NCBI GenBank assembly: GCA_028753945.1
Contig: JAPNXP010000006.1
Span: 124,001-188,000 of the forward strand
Length of the DNA: 64,000 bases
Source: Hexactinellida sp. DTS-2022
Taxonomy: Eukaryota; Porifera; Hexactinellida
Direction of reading: 5' to 3'
Positions 29,204 to 42,372 of the stretch are shown one piece after another. The stretch's first letter is position 1. Each line of letters starts with the position of its first letter. A model generated the notes under the pieces. The model was not told the origin of the DNA. It searched no databases and saw only the letters and a list, made by a program, of their open reading frames with translations. Both the position numbers and the translations under genes were made by a program.

Positions 29204-29327
29204 AAAATCCAAAATTGCAGCCTGTGCCGACGCATTTCCCTTTGGAGGCACTACATTTGGTGGTTGGGTAAATAGTAGTGCCTCCAAAGGGAAATACTTT
29301 CGGCACAGGCTGCAAATTTGGATTTTT
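29204..29327. mobile_element. Fold-back element family F, complete
   Basis: Nearly perfect long palindrome: AAATCCAAAATTGCAGCCTG at the left and CAGGCTGCAAATTTGGATTT at the right, with TTTGGAGGCACTA / TAGTGCCTCCAAA inside. Intergenic, just upstream of the arrestin-domain gene. Confidence 0.8.
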
Positions 29328-29507
29328 CGACATGTCATGAACGCCTCAAGGTGTTTACACCCATTTATCAAGTTGTTACGGGACAATGGATAGTTTGATA
29401 AATTTCATGCTTCTTTCTATATCCCATTATAAATGCGTTTTATACCCCCTATCACTTTAATACAATCCGGACAAACAAACAAACACACAACAATTTAATA
29501 ATCTAAA

Positions 29508-29759
29508 TAGGGTGACCATTGTCCAATTGTTGACCTGGACAGTCCAGTTTTTTTACAATTATTGTGCGATGTCCAGTAATTTTCTAAATTGCCCAGGTTT
29601 TTTTTGCAATTATTTTTTATTATTATTCAATTGTCTCCGATTCGCTCACAATAAACTAATAGTGTCCAGTTTTTTATAACCAGTGTCCAGGATTGTCCAG
29701 GATTTTGTCGAAATTTTGAGAAATGTCAAGTTTTGGCCCAAAATCCTCTGGTCACCCTA
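29508..29759. mobile_element. Inverted-repeat DNA element with TAGGGTGACCA ends
   Basis: Starts TAGGGTGACCATTG and ends CTGGTCACCCTA. The interior repeats GTCCAG/GTCCAGTTTT several times. A different superfamily from the CAGT elements; this is the only copy seen here. Confidence 0.65.
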
Positions 29760-31032
29760 ACTATAGCAGGGATTAAACTAAGTCAAGTCATATAATGGAA
29801 CCAGGGTGTTATCCAGGCGTGAGGAGCGTAATTTGGCAGGATTTTATCTAGGCGTACAAAATCGATTGTAGGCCTACAATATCGAGAGTTGCTGCCATAG
29901 ACTGAATACAAGAATCAAAATGAAAACTGAACGAGCTCTAACAAAATCTAGGAGCGGGGTAATTATTTCCTGGATGAAAGCCTGAATGGAACTATGGAAA
30001 TATGAAAGTCAACTAAGAAATATAAAAATGAGGAAAATATGTAAAATATATGTAAATATGTGAAAATATGTAAAAATATGAACAAAATCTAGGCGCGCAG
30101 ATAATTTTGCCAGGATGAAAGCCTAATCTAAATCAGGAATGGAACCAAAGGAAATATGAACAATAAACTAAATAATATTTTGAATTGAGAACTAAATAAA
30201 TTTCAAGTAAACCACAGTATTTTCTTTTGGAGGCACATTAATCAACTAACCACCCAAATATATTGCCATATAAAAATGGGACTAAATAATTCTAAAAATG
30301 AAGTAAACGCATTACAACTGGAACCAACACCTCACAGCTCATAACTTAAATCGATTGAGTGACGCCTGACCTATAATTCAATTAGTTTCAATTGCAACTA
30401 ACTCGCTAAAACTGAAAGTAACTTTTGTACAAATCAGCTAATAATTTTGTTATGCACAAATTCGTCAAACAATCAATAAATGTACATATATATATATGGT
30501 TCCAATTCCAACATTATACAAAGTATTAATTTGCAACAACAATTGTAACATTTTACAAAGTACCAACTAGTTTGTTATGTTGCAAAAACTCACCTTTTCG
30601 ATAAATTTTTCCTATCGAAAAGGTGAGTTTTGCATAAAATACCAATTTTTGCGCGCGCAATGAATTCCAATAGGAACTATAATTATATTAGTGTCTAAGT
30701 GAATACTATTTAGAGCCTACTTTTATGCAACAAAACATAAATTATCTCTAATAACAAGATTGTCTAATCAAATTTGAATGTTATCTAATTATCACATGTC
30801 ACAATAATCACATCAGGAGACCGTTTAATACAAACCTTAATCGGACACATTTGCTCACAATATAACTGATAAGTTTCATATTATTTGGGTTCAAACAATC
30901 CATAAGGCTTTGCGTTAAAACGATGGGATTTGATTGGCTATTGGCTTCTATATATTCAGCTTGGAGAAGCATTGAAATGCGTTAGCCAATCGGATTAGTC
31001 ACAAATAACCTATAAATCCTCTTAGCTTATTG
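29760..31032. other. Intergenic region, AT-rich
   Basis: No gene found. It holds the degenerate duplicated phrase GGAACC...AAGTCAAC / AACAAAATCTAGGCGCG-type sequence around 29.8-30.2 kb, the hairpin listed separately, and the presumed promoter of the PH-domain gene at its right end. Confidence 0.5.
30585..30631. repeat. Perfect 19-bp inverted repeat (hairpin)
   Basis: AAAACTCACCTTTTCGATA and its exact complement are separated by 9 nt (AATTTTTCC-like loop), about 400 bp upstream of the PH-domain gene start. GC extends the stem after one bulged A. Confidence 0.85.
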
Positions 31033-34000
31033 ATGGATAATTCAACTTGTAACGGAAAATATGCTGAAATCTATATTGATAACATGAACGTTTCGGTAAG
31101 TCAATGGAACTAATTATATATAGGCACTTTTGTATTTAGGCGCCTAATATAAAGGCGTTTATGCCTATAAATTCTAGATTGATTTTATTCTAATAATTTC
31201 ATTTCTTGTATGTAGTATATTATAAGAATTTTCATTTTGTGACTTTTTAGGGAATTCACGCTTCATTTTTCAACCAATCAACTTACTCGGATATCAGAGG
31301 TACAAAAGGAATGCAAACAGAAGGAACATATCTATTTTTAGATTTCAGCCAAACAAATGTTTCAAATAAAGTACATAAAGACAACTTTTCCCGCTCTAAT
31401 TATGCCGACATAAAAGTGCCATTAATGAGGCGACACAGTTCTTCAAGTCGCGACACACGTACACTAAGTTCGTATGCAGATCTAGACTTCACAAAGACAC
31501 TTTCTAAATACAGAAATGAAGAACAAATCAAAAACAATAGAACGCATATTATCCATGGTACATACCAACAAACTGTTTATTCTAAAATCCGACCTTGTTC
31601 TGTTGAGGAATTAGAATCTGACAATTATCCGAAATTATACGCCAAAGTTGTTCCAAAATCTCAAAGAAATGGCAACCAACAAATTGGAACTGGAACTAAC
31701 ATAAAAGCCTCTAAATCGACACAAAACATACACAACAGTATTTCTAATAATAGCTCAAATAACGAAATCCACCCTAAAATTAAACTGGAACTAATACCTG
31801 ACAAGGTTCCATTTAGGATTAGACAAATAAGCAACACGCCTGATTCACCAACAAATAATCAAAACTGTGAAAACCCGAAAAAAACACCAGATTTTTGCTC
31901 TTATAACAATCTGCCACCAAAGGTGTTAGTTCCAGTTACAAAACCACAAAATAGAAATCCACCTCCCATTCGTCCCAAGCCACTTACCGGACACATTCAA
32001 CCGCCACCAATCCCACCACATTCTAAGAACATTCCTATCTCACCAATTGGTATCCATGATAATACGTTCCGGAATAGTATCCATGGTTCAGATGACTGTA
32101 TTGCCTCAATGGAAGTTGTCATGACAACGCCTCAGGTCAGAAGGAATTCAATTGGACGTTCCCATTCATTCAGGGGACCGAACCGACCAATCAAACCCCC
32201 GCCCCCGCCCCCGCCCCCCACCAAACCCACATTCCATGCGTTCCACCCTAACAACCCGATTATGTCACCTAAAAGCAATAAAGATACACCAGGTAAGTTC
32301 TACTGTTATAAACTAACAAAGTACTATGGATACAAAAGATAACTATTTACAGTCGAAACCGTTTTTTCTAACCAATTATTTGATGGAAATAAAGTAAGAA
32401 AATCTGTTAAGTAGAAAAACCGATTGAAAATACAACAAAATTGTAAAAAACTTATAATACAGAGTTATAAAAACTGATTAGTAAAGTACCAACAACAGGT
32501 AAATATTTATAAGAAAGTACCATGGATTCATCGGGAACTGCATATAATGTACTTATAACCGGTGTTCTTATATCTGGTATATACTGTATTTGAAAAGGGC
32601 GAAATCTATTTCAATGTAGTTATTTCGACGTAATATTGCAAAGTATATTCACTATGCAAATAGCAATTGAATAGCTTTTATACAATTTGAGTTATGTTCA
32701 TTCAAATCAATGATTTAAATTTCCCGAAAATTCAAATAAATCACAAAATTTCAATCCCTAGTACCATGAATACAATAGGTAAGTATTTATAACAAAGTAC
32801 TATGGATACGCTATGCACTATTTGTATTACTAACTACTAATGTTATTGTCAGGCCTTAATACAGTAGCCATGGCTTGTCAATAGAACTGTTATAGGAACT
32901 AAGTTAGTTCCATTAGGAACAAAGTTTCTTATTTATTGCATTTTTACAGAATCGTATGACAAATTGAATGTTACCATTCCAAACATCAGAACTCGTAGTC
33001 AGGGAGAGAGTACATTTCTGGATGTGAGAAAAAATGAAGAAATTACACCTCCGCTCCCAACACGACACAATACGAAGGTAAACAACAACAACAACACAAC
33101 AACATCATCAACAACAATAACAACAACACAGTAAATTCTTATTTTGAAGACAATTATTATTGTTGTTGTTTTGTAGTTAAATTTTCAACAACTATGCAAC
33201 CCTACTCCGAAAAGTCTTAAAAAGTCACATTCCATAAAACCAATGGTCTCTATGGATACTGACAAGAATTCCCCATTTACACTGGACTACAATAATGGGA
33301 CACACGACACAAAACTAACACCTACATTTTCAAAGAAATTCCTACAAATCAACAGACCAGATCTCCCGCCTAAACCCAAACCGAGAATTAATCCTGCAAA
33401 CGAGGTGAGTTTGTTTACATACAAAGGTAAACAACAACAACTGTTTGTTCTGTATTTGGTAAGTAATTGGAACTAATTAATCTATTTATAGAATATCATT
33501 TGTGAAGGAAAAATTTGGAAGCGAAATCCTAAAGCGTGAGTTGTTGTTGTTGTTGTTGTTGTTATTGTTGTGTTGTTGGTGCTTTTGGTGCTTTTGGTGC
33601 TTTTGGTGCTGTTGTTGTTTGTTTTTGTTGTTGTTTTTGTTGTTGTTATTATTGTTTTTTAGAAATGAATGGTCGCAATGGTATGCTGTACTGGATTTGT
33701 TTACTCTCAAATTGTATCAATCAAAGGTAGTTTATAACAAATACTAATATTTGTTGTTATTTATCTTATTGTTTGTGTTTAGGAAGATCAACCTTGGTTA
33801 ACAATACAAACTTCTAAAATGAAGGAAATAAACAAATTCCTATTGGTCAGTTTGTTGTTGCTGTTAGTTAAATAAGAATAAAAATTGTTTAACCGTTTAA
33901 CTATTCATTCTACTGTTTAACCGTTTAACTTTTCATTCTGCTGTTTAACTGTTTAACTATTCATTCTACTGTTTAGGAAGGCTCAGAATCCCAAATTTCC

Positions 34001-34273
34001 TTTGGATTATCGACAGCATTGAAAACATACTTATTCACAACAAACACAAATGGTAAATAAACAACAAATACAAGAGTTGTATCATACGCATACAAAATAT
34101 ATAATTGTGTCCCTAAATGTGATTGCAATAAAAGAACCTGACTGTATTTGCAAAATAACAATTTTGTTAATATATTACAGAGTTCTTTATAGTTCCAATT
34201 TATGCACTTTTTATTTATTTCCTTAGAACAAACGAATATTTGGATTAAAGCAATAACAACAACAATGAGTTAG
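31033..34273 (+). CDS. Tyrosine-motif, proline-rich adaptor-like protein with C-terminal PH domain, 584 aa
   Basis: Nine exons: 31033-31095, 31251-32292, 32950-33077, 33177-33404, 33492-33535, 33663-33726, 33783-33845, 33977-34052 and 34227-34273 (TAG). All phases agree. The first 240 residues are low in predicted structure and carry repeated Tyr-x-x-hydrophobic motifs: YAEI 10, YSDI 33, YADI 72, YADL 96, YSKI 131, YAKV 151, YNNL 239. A proline-rich middle follows, including a run of eight prolines in RPIKPPPP...TKP and several PPxxP-like SH3-binding stretches. Residues 488-583 form a PH domain: EGKIWKRNPK, then SQWYAVLDLFTLKLYQS, ending in the diagnostic helix with Trp in NIWIKAI. By analogy with GAB, DOK and similar docking proteins it may be a membrane-recruited phosphotyrosine scaffold; that role is inferred. 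The ATG at 31033 is chosen because exon 1 is short, open and followed by GTAAGT. No exact orthologue recognised. Confidence 0.8.
33887..33975. repeat. Minisatellite in intron 7 of the PH-domain gene
   Basis: About 37-bp units alternating GTTTAACCGTTTAACT and ATTCATTCTACT. The last unit supplies the GTTTAG acceptor of exon 8. Confidence 0.75.
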
Positions 34274-34512
34274 CCAAACAAACACAGGCCAACACCTCAA
34301 CCAACCAATCACGTTATTTAGAAGGATTGTTTTTATTATCAATTTACTGATTCTATATTTGTATATTTTGAAAGGTGATAGATTATTCATATAACTACTT
34401 GTTTGGGTAAACAAACAAACAAATAACAAACAACAAACTAGCAAACAAACAAACAAACAGAGTAAGTTAATAAGTATTCTCTTCCTTACTACGAGTTTTG
34501 ATGCTTGGAATG

Positions 34513-34640
34513 AAGTGGAACTATACTAGACTATACAGAGAATAACACCTGTATACAAACATCTGCTATTCTGTCTGTGATACAGAGAATAACACCTGCA
34601 ACAGTAGCACGAAAAGTATAAATACCGTCAAGTTGTGAGC
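34513..34640. repeat. 128-bp dispersed repeat, inverted partner at 56722-56849
   Basis: Nearly identical in reverse orientation to a segment in the last intron of coilin. It includes two copies of CAGAGAATAACACCTG and the phrase AGTAGCACGAAAAGTATAAA. Confidence 0.85.
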
Positions 34641-34643
34641 ATC

Positions 34644-34810
34644 TGAATAATTTAACACCTTCATAGTGATGATGACATGGCGAAAAAAATCCAAAATTGC
34701 AGCCTGTGCCGACAGCATGTTCCTTTGGAGGCACTATCAATAAACAACCACCAAAATATAGTGCCACCAAAGGAACATGCATCGGCACAGGCTGCAATTT
34801 TGGTTTTTTT
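34644..34810. mobile_element. Fold-back element family F with shared left flank
   Basis: Same left flank as 27968-28116, then a complete palindrome (AATCCAAAATTGCAGCCTG ... CAGGCTGCAATTTTGGTTTT). It lies in the 3' flank shared by the converging PH-domain and NHL genes. Confidence 0.8.
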
Positions 34811-34968
34811 TAATAAATACTTAAGTACTTTAATTAATTTATGCTCTTATGGGAGCGACGGTGGCTGTTGAGAGTAGTGGAACCGTGATTTAGATAATAG
34901 GTGTGAAAATGTGGAATATGATTTTATTGTTGTTTGAAAGAGAATAAATAACAAACTAATACAAAAAG

Positions 34969-35952
34969 CTAACAGAATATATGTAGACCGTAGTTGTTAC
35001 TCTTTGACACACAAACTAATCTCCTGTTTGTATCTATTGCTATTCCTTGGATAAAATCGAACATTCCTTGTTGGTGTCCCTTTCTTCCTATGGTGTGTAG
35101 GAGGTTGCCTGCTGGGGAGAATACACGAATGCAGTGTGTACCTTCATCGCTAATGACAATGTTGTTATTTATATCCAAACAGAAGAACAATGGCTCTAAC
35201 ACATCCATTCCTTCTCCTCTGCTAATGAGAGAGTGTAGCATGTCTCCCTCTAGTGACAGTACCAGCATACACGGATTCTCGTCTGGGCACAGTACGTATA
35301 CGCGGTCATGCAATAGCTTGACTTCATTTGGTAGTTTTAATGCCTGATGTGTGATGTTCCTCACATGGTTTAGGTCTGTGTCGAATACACAGATTCTGTC
35401 GTTACCGCTATCTGCTACGAACACCTGTCCGTTGGGATCTGTTGTTAGTTGTTTGGGATATTTGAATTCTCCGTTATTAGATCCCATCTTACCTATCCGC
35501 TTAACGAAGCTAAAATCAGTTAGCGAGTATTTGCTTATAGTGTGTAGCCATTCGCAACTAACATACAAACTATTCCCATGAATAGCTATGCCATATGGTC
35601 TAAACAACTGTCCGTCACCTAACTGATTGAGATACTCTCCTGTTTCGGAGAATATCTCTATTCTGTCATTGCCCCGATTAACTACGAATATTTGGTTTGT
35701 AGCTTCGTTAATAGCGACTGCACATGGCCAATGCAACTCGCCAGGAGCTCTACCTTGTTTCCCAGTAGCGACAGTGGGCAAATGGAATGTGGCATAGTTA
35801 GGCCCTACTGGTACCTGTGCAATATGCCTGAGACGAGAAATTCTCACTTCGAGGATTCGTGTCTCGCACTGCCGCCTTAATTGTGTCTCGATTGAAATGT
35901 TCGTCTCTACGGGGTCTGCTGCTGGAGGGGGAATGGGATAGCGAGCTGCCAT
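34969..35952 (-). CDS. NHL-repeat beta-propeller protein, intronless, 327 aa
   Basis: A single open exon. The short N-terminus (MAARYPIPPP, then DPVE) and a charged stretch are followed from about residue 66 by NHL-type blades, e.g. GRAPGELHWPCAVAIN, NQIFVVNRGNDRIEIFS, LFRPYGIAIHGNSLYVS, GQVFVADSGNDRICVFD and a final GMFDFIQGIAID. NHL propellers (as in TRIM-NHL proteins) bind RNA or protein. No RING or B-box precedes it. Its architecture and several phrases (DPVE near the start; LHTIG near the end; a C-terminal NYxLxIF) are shared with the gene at 58995-60230, so they are paralogues. The lack of introns contrasts with every multi-exon neighbour. Molecular role unknown. Confidence 0.85.
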   Translation of the reverse strand: MAARYPIPPPAADPVETNISIETQLRRQCETRILEVRISRLRHIAQVPVGPNYATFHLPTVATGKQGRAPGELHWPCAVAINEATNQIFVVNRGNDRIEIFSETGEYLNQLGDGQLFRPYGIAIHGNSLYVSCEWLHTISKYSLTDFSFVKRIGKMGSNNGEFKYPKQLTTDPNGQVFVADSGNDRICVFDTDLNHVRNITHQALKLPNEVKLLHDRVYVLCPDENPCMLVLSLEGDMLHSLISRGEGMDVLEPLFFCLDINNNIVISDEGTHCIRVFSPAGNLLHTIGRKGHQQGMFDFIQGIAIDTNRRLVCVSKSNNYGLHIFC

Positions 35953-36880
35953 TTGATTGTTTGTAGAAGAATAGTTGAATAGTTTAGGTATGAATTGGTT
36001 GCAATGGATAATCTATGTATTTATAGCTGTGTTATGATTTGTTTGTTGCAACAAACTACAATGATGAGACGATGATGTGAGTATAATGTGGTAGTAAACA
36101 ACAACACGTGTATGTTGTAATGTCTCGTTACTAGGATACTGTAAGGAATGTGGTTTATTCTGTCTAGAATAACAGATCATATTTCAGAGTGCAATATAGT
36201 TATTTCTGTATATGGAACTTTATACGCACAGTTCAATTAAACTTGTTAATTAATTATATACTTTAATTAATTTACTTTGCAATGTTGACGTTGTTCCTTG
36301 GAGTTTTATTTTTAAGGTATTTATTTTGTATAGTTCCAATTGGAACTAGTTGTCTTATAGTTCCACATTTAACTATTTAGGGATCTTTTCTCAATTTTAT
36401 TTATTTCCTATTTCCTTAGTTATTTTATTCATAATGTGACTTCCTCCAAGATAAATTTATTCGTTGTTTATTCTATGTCAACAACAACAGGATAAATTAT
36501 TGTTTATTGAATCTCATGCCACTTGTATTCCTATTATTCTTTATTTGTTCCTCTGTTAATTAACTTCATCAAACATACAAACAACAACAAACAAAACAAA
36601 CAAACAACCACAAACCAACCAACCAAACAAACAAACTACCAACTAACAAATCAAACAACAACTTTTCTATTCCCACTTGTTCTTAAAATAGAACTGAAAC
36701 TAAAATAGAATAACAAATGCTGCTCATTAATCAGTACTCTGCTTGACAACGAATATACAAACAAATATGCATCGTTACATTGCTAGATATTAATATTTCC
36801 AGATAAGCAAGGAATCATAATTAATTACACCTTAAAAATTCGATATATTTATACGAATTAATCTATTAAGTGATGACACA
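35953..36880. other. Intergenic region
   Basis: Upstream of the NHL gene and downstream of the zinc-ribbon gene. Contains AAAC/AACC-type low-complexity sequence (36571-36660) and nothing else recognisable. Confidence 0.6.
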
Positions 36881-39800
36881 TCAAGATTTTGGTAGCATTT
36901 GTATGAACTTTTCACAGTCTTGAATACACCTTTGTTTATCAGTTATTTTGTTCTCTTTCTCAATCAATGTTTGTTTGTTTGTTTGTATTTTCTGATTTGT
37001 GATTGCTATTTCCTGAATAGTAGCTGATTGTTGTTCTGTTAGTTTCGATAGTTTCAGTTCTAATTTGTCCTTTTCACCATTTGGCACCAGTTCTGTTTTT
37101 CTCAAAGATTTCTGTGATTCCAAATCTAATGAATTGAAACTATAAATATTACAATATGGAACTATAAATATTGCAATTTGGAACTAACTGCTATTAAGTT
37201 ACCGTTTAGAATATATTCTTGTTTCTCCAAACATTGCAATGTCTCTGTTCTAATTTTAGACACAAGAGGAGAAAGTACCGAAATCAAATCCAGCTGTTTC
37301 AGACACTCGTATAGTTCTAGTACCAGTTTGAAATCTATAAATAGAACAGTCCAATATAGTAGTATTATATAGTAATAGTAGTACGTATTAATAATTGCAA
37401 ATTGTTAAGCAACTAAATCAGTTATTATACTCGGTGACTACATAATAGGGAAATTTGTAAATATGTATGTTAATAATACCTAAGTTTAAAAAATCTAAAA
37501 TTACAGCTGTGCCGACAGCATGTTCACTAAATAATTTACATTGTAGGCACATATTTGGGTGGTTCGTTGATTAATAGTGCTTCCAAAATAAAATTGTTGT
37601 TGGCACAACTGTAATTTTAGATTTTTCGTTACCTAAAATTCACTGTTATAGAAGAACATTCCTATCAAGCTTATACCGAAGGGATAATTGGAACTATAAT
37701 TATACGCGCCTAAATAGAAACTCACCGGGATTTGAGTTACATAGTTTGTCCATTTCCATTACAACACATTCCTTAGTATCCATATGGTTGCTATGTTTGG
37801 ATTCGGAACTAACATTGAACATAGTTCCACATCTGAGACAGTTGAATTTGCCAGTCAGCTTTATTTTCCCACAGCGGATGCAAGATACCTGAGGTGGCGG
37901 GGTTATAGTTCCAGTTTGACTTATTGGAACTGGAACTAACGGGCCCTGTATTAATTTCTTTTTTGAAATGCGTCTAAGGAATAGATTAAGAATAACTTAG
38001 CATTAACCTTGTGACCAGTTCTTTCATAATAGGAATTACAGTCAACTCTGTTATAACGAAGTGCTTGGGACCTGTAAATCCCTTCGTTATAACCGGATAT
38101 TCGTTATAAGCGGATAATAATTAAAGCATTTAGTGCTCTGGGGAAAATATCCATTTCGTTATAAGCGGTTATTTCGTTATAACCGACTTGGTTATAACGG
38201 GAGTTTACTGTATAACTTTAGGATTTTTCTACTTTATTTCCATGCAAAGAATTGGTTAGAAAAACCGGTTTCGACTGTACTATATTAACTGTTGTTGTTG
38301 TTGTTGTTTACTAGGGGAGTTTACTGTATAGTAACAACTATAATAAGAGCTATAACCGGAACTATAACCGGAACTAACCCTCTTGGCTTGATGATGTCTG
38401 CATTTCTAATCTTATCTAGTTTAGTGAAGCACGAATAGCAGTGTGAGTAATAAGCAATATTTAATTTCTGACATTTGGGACAAGGCGACCCCTGTAGGTA
38501 GGCATGGCACTGAGAACATTTCTTAGCAAATCTTGATTGTATGAGACCACATTCCTTGCATTTCTTAGTTCCTATTGTGTTGTTAGGGATTAGTTTAGGT
38601 GTTTTAGGCGCGCGAGTTGGAGTGGCGGAATTGTTAAGTGGATTGTGTGATAAGTGGTGTTTCAGTAGATTTGATTTCTATTTGTAAACAAGTAAACAAA
38701 TATAGTACACCCTCGCTAATCCGAACAGGAGATCCAAAACTATTTGTCGTATAAATTGGGGGAAATATTAAATATTATTATATTGGGGGAAATATTAATA
38801 TATTATTACAATGAAATTATACAAAATAAGTATCAGAAAAGTATTTTAATTATCAGGTCTCATTTTATAGAGGCCAATAGATAATGTATTAATTCACTAA
38901 TCGGAACATAATTTTTTGAATCGGAACACCTCTGTTCGGATTAGCGAGGGTGTAATGTATTAAAATGTAATTAATAACCGTTTGTAAACAAGTAAACAAA
39001 TATGTAAACACAAACAACTCACCTCTTCTTTACTTTTCCTTTTCTTATCAGAATCCCCAACAGCTGATTGGCTGTTTGCTGTCTCGCTCTCTTCGCCACT
39101 CGACACATCTGTAGCCACACCTTCTAAATAAACAACAACAACAATAACAACAACAACAATAATAACAACAACAACAACAACAACATATATGGTGACTAAC
39201 TTAACAACAACAACATATATTGCGGATTAACTTAACAACTATAATAACTAATAACAGTATAAGCAACAACAACAACAACAACAACCTTTAATGCTTACTA
39301 ACTTAACAACAATTATACAGTAGATGCCGGATATAAGAACATTCTACTGGAAAACGGTTGCCATATAGCCTGATATAATTATGTCGGTTATAATAACATT
39401 ATATGCAGTTCCCGACGATGTTCTTATAACCGGCATCCACTGTACTAACAGTATAAACAACAACAACAACAACAACATCAACAACATCAACAACAACATA
39501 CCAGGTGTCCTAGGTCTCACATCCAGTTTACAGAGTGGAATCGATACAAACAGTTGATTATTAGATTTGCATTTTTTGTCAGTGAGTGCTATCAACTTAT
39601 CCAGATTAACAGGGAATGGATATTTATAGGCACCGCAAAGTCTTTTTGCCTCGGATAATGTTATAAGACCACAAATGCTACATAAGTTTGGTAAGGCCTT
39701 TAGGTCAACTAGTTTGTGTCTTTGCCATGAAGTGGCCTTCAAACTTGTGATTCCCAATCTATAGATAGCACAGTAAGATATTAATGCATAGTGGGTTGTT

Positions 39801-42340
39801 GTAAATATAGTGAACACTCGTTATAACGAATTGCTTGGGACCTGTAAATGTGATAAATATGTGTCTAAATATGTGTATAAATATGTATAAAAATGTGTAT
39901 AAATCTGTATATAAATGTTTGCAAAGTTTATCTGTGCAATTATGCATAAATATGTGTATAAAAATGTGTAGAAATATGTGTATAAATATGTGTATAAATA
40001 TGTATAAAAATATGTGTATAAACACGTGTAAAGGTACAAACTAACTTTCTCATTTTAAACTTCATAGTGTGTCTATTGCCCGCTTGCGACAGGTAATTAA
40101 GATACAGCTCCTTTAGACAAATCATGAACCCCCTAAAGGAGAGTGCTAACAGTGCTACTCGTCCCATCTCCTCTGTTAGAGCTGAGTAGAACTGCCCTTC
40201 TGAAGCTGAATAGAACTCTGCTCCTAACTCCTCTAGGCCAGACGGTAGGATGGGAGGGAGGTCTATAAACTTAGGTAGCGACGATAGGTCGAACTATAGG
40301 AGATATAGTAGTAGTAGTAGTGTGGTAATAGTAGATTGTTTGGTTGTTTTTTTAGTTGTTTGGTTAGTTAGTTGATTAGTTAGTTAGTTTGTTAGTTTGT
40401 TTGGTTGGTTGATTGTCTGGTTGTTTGTTTGTTGGTTGTTTGTTTGTTTGTTTGGTTGGTTGTTTGTTGTTTGTTTGGTTTGGTTGTTTGTTTGTTTGGT
40501 TGTTTGTTTGTTTGTTTGTTTGTTGGTTTGTTGGTTGGTTGTTTGTTTGATTGATTGTTTGATTCTTATTGAGTTGGTTGGTTGGTTGGTTGGTTGGTTG
40601 GTTGGTTTGTTTGGTTTGTTTATTTGTTTGTTTGTTTGTTTTGTTGTTTGGTTTGTTTGTCTATTAATGAGCTGTTGATATATTAATGGTTGGTCTGTAT
40701 TTATGTATGAGGTATATGTTGTTGTTGTTGTTGTTGTTTACTTACGTTGTTTAGTACTACGGTATCAATAGTAAGTCCATCGTTAGAGAAGGTTTGCCCA
40801 GATTGAATATCGGCTGGAACTGAAGAAGCCAGGAAAGGTGTTATGCGCTATAAATAGAACAAATAATAAATATACACTGTTGTTGTTGTGTTGTTGTTGT
40901 TGTTGTTGTGTGTAACTAACCTTGTCTATTGGTGTCAAATAATTATTGGCGAATTGACCAAGTTTAATATCCTGTTCCTCTTCAATTGACCAATCAAAAC
41001 TGGAGTTGGTTTCATTCATTGTGTCAGAGGATGCATTTTGTTTTTGTTTTTGTTTATCTGGATTCCCGACCGGTTTGTTTATGAATCCATTTCCGAGTTT
41101 CACAGGAGAGAGAATGGAAGCTCGCTCTTCGGGAATCTAAACAGACACTAACTCAATTCCTATACAGTTCTCAATATGGAACTAACTCAGTTCTATATGG
41201 AACTATAGGAATATGAAACTATCTGTTAGTAGGGGACCGTCTTAATATGTTTGTATTAACAGGAGTCACTTGCATGTATTTGTATAGGCTAGGGGAATTA
41301 AACCTTGTACTCCTTAACCGATATTTCCCTTATCCGTCTCTAGATATTTTTATTAAGGAAATACTGTCGGCACAGCTGTAATTTTAGATTTTTAAAAAGG
41401 AAATAATGTCGGCACAGCTGTAATTTTAGATTTTTAAAATTTGTGTGCAACATAATAATACATATGATTAATGTAAAATAAGTTGCTAATAAAGCAATAT
41501 TATACACCACTGTAACTGCTACAAAGTGACTGTTTATTGTTGTTGTTATTATATGGGAACCTGCAAATACATATGATTAATGTAACACCTTACCTCCCCA
41601 TCGATAACCCTCTGTATACAGTCCGGAATTGCAACATCAACTTTGCGGACCATTTTGGCTACGTCTTTAAAACTGAACAACAAACACCGGAATGTTTTCC
41701 TACCAACCATACCGAACTCCCGTAACATTCTAACTTCTAGCTGAGTGCTGTTCTTAGGCTGTAGGTTCAGGTCCTGTCGGTTCCTGGTAAGGTAAACAAG
41801 TAAACAACAACAACAAACAAACAACAACAAACAAATAAACAATAGACAATCAATAGACAATTAATAAATCAATGCATAATTAAGTTAACAAATAAATAAA
41901 CGAATATACAGTCTAAACCGGTTTTTCTTCACCAATTCTTTGCATGGAAATAAAGTAAGAAAAATCGGATAGTTAGAATAAACCAATTGAAAATATAACA
42001 AAATTGGAATTTCTTACACATTTATAATAGCTATCTATTATAGAAAAACCCGGTTTCCACTGTATAGAGTATAGACAATAATCAATAAATTAAACAACCA
42101 ACCAACCATACAAACAAACAACAAACAAACAACAACACAACACAATACAACACACAACACACTACTATAACGTACTTAGTACAGTCTATATGATGTCTCT
42201 TTAGCTGTGGGAACACTATGTACAGGAGCGGAGTAGCCAAGTGAGGCTCTCCCGACTTCATAAGTAGGATTATATCCTGGCCCTCTGGTAAGTGCAGTAT
42301 ACGCGCATCTGGGAGAGATTCTATAGACACACAGGTGTTA

Positions 42341-42372
<32 letters not shown>
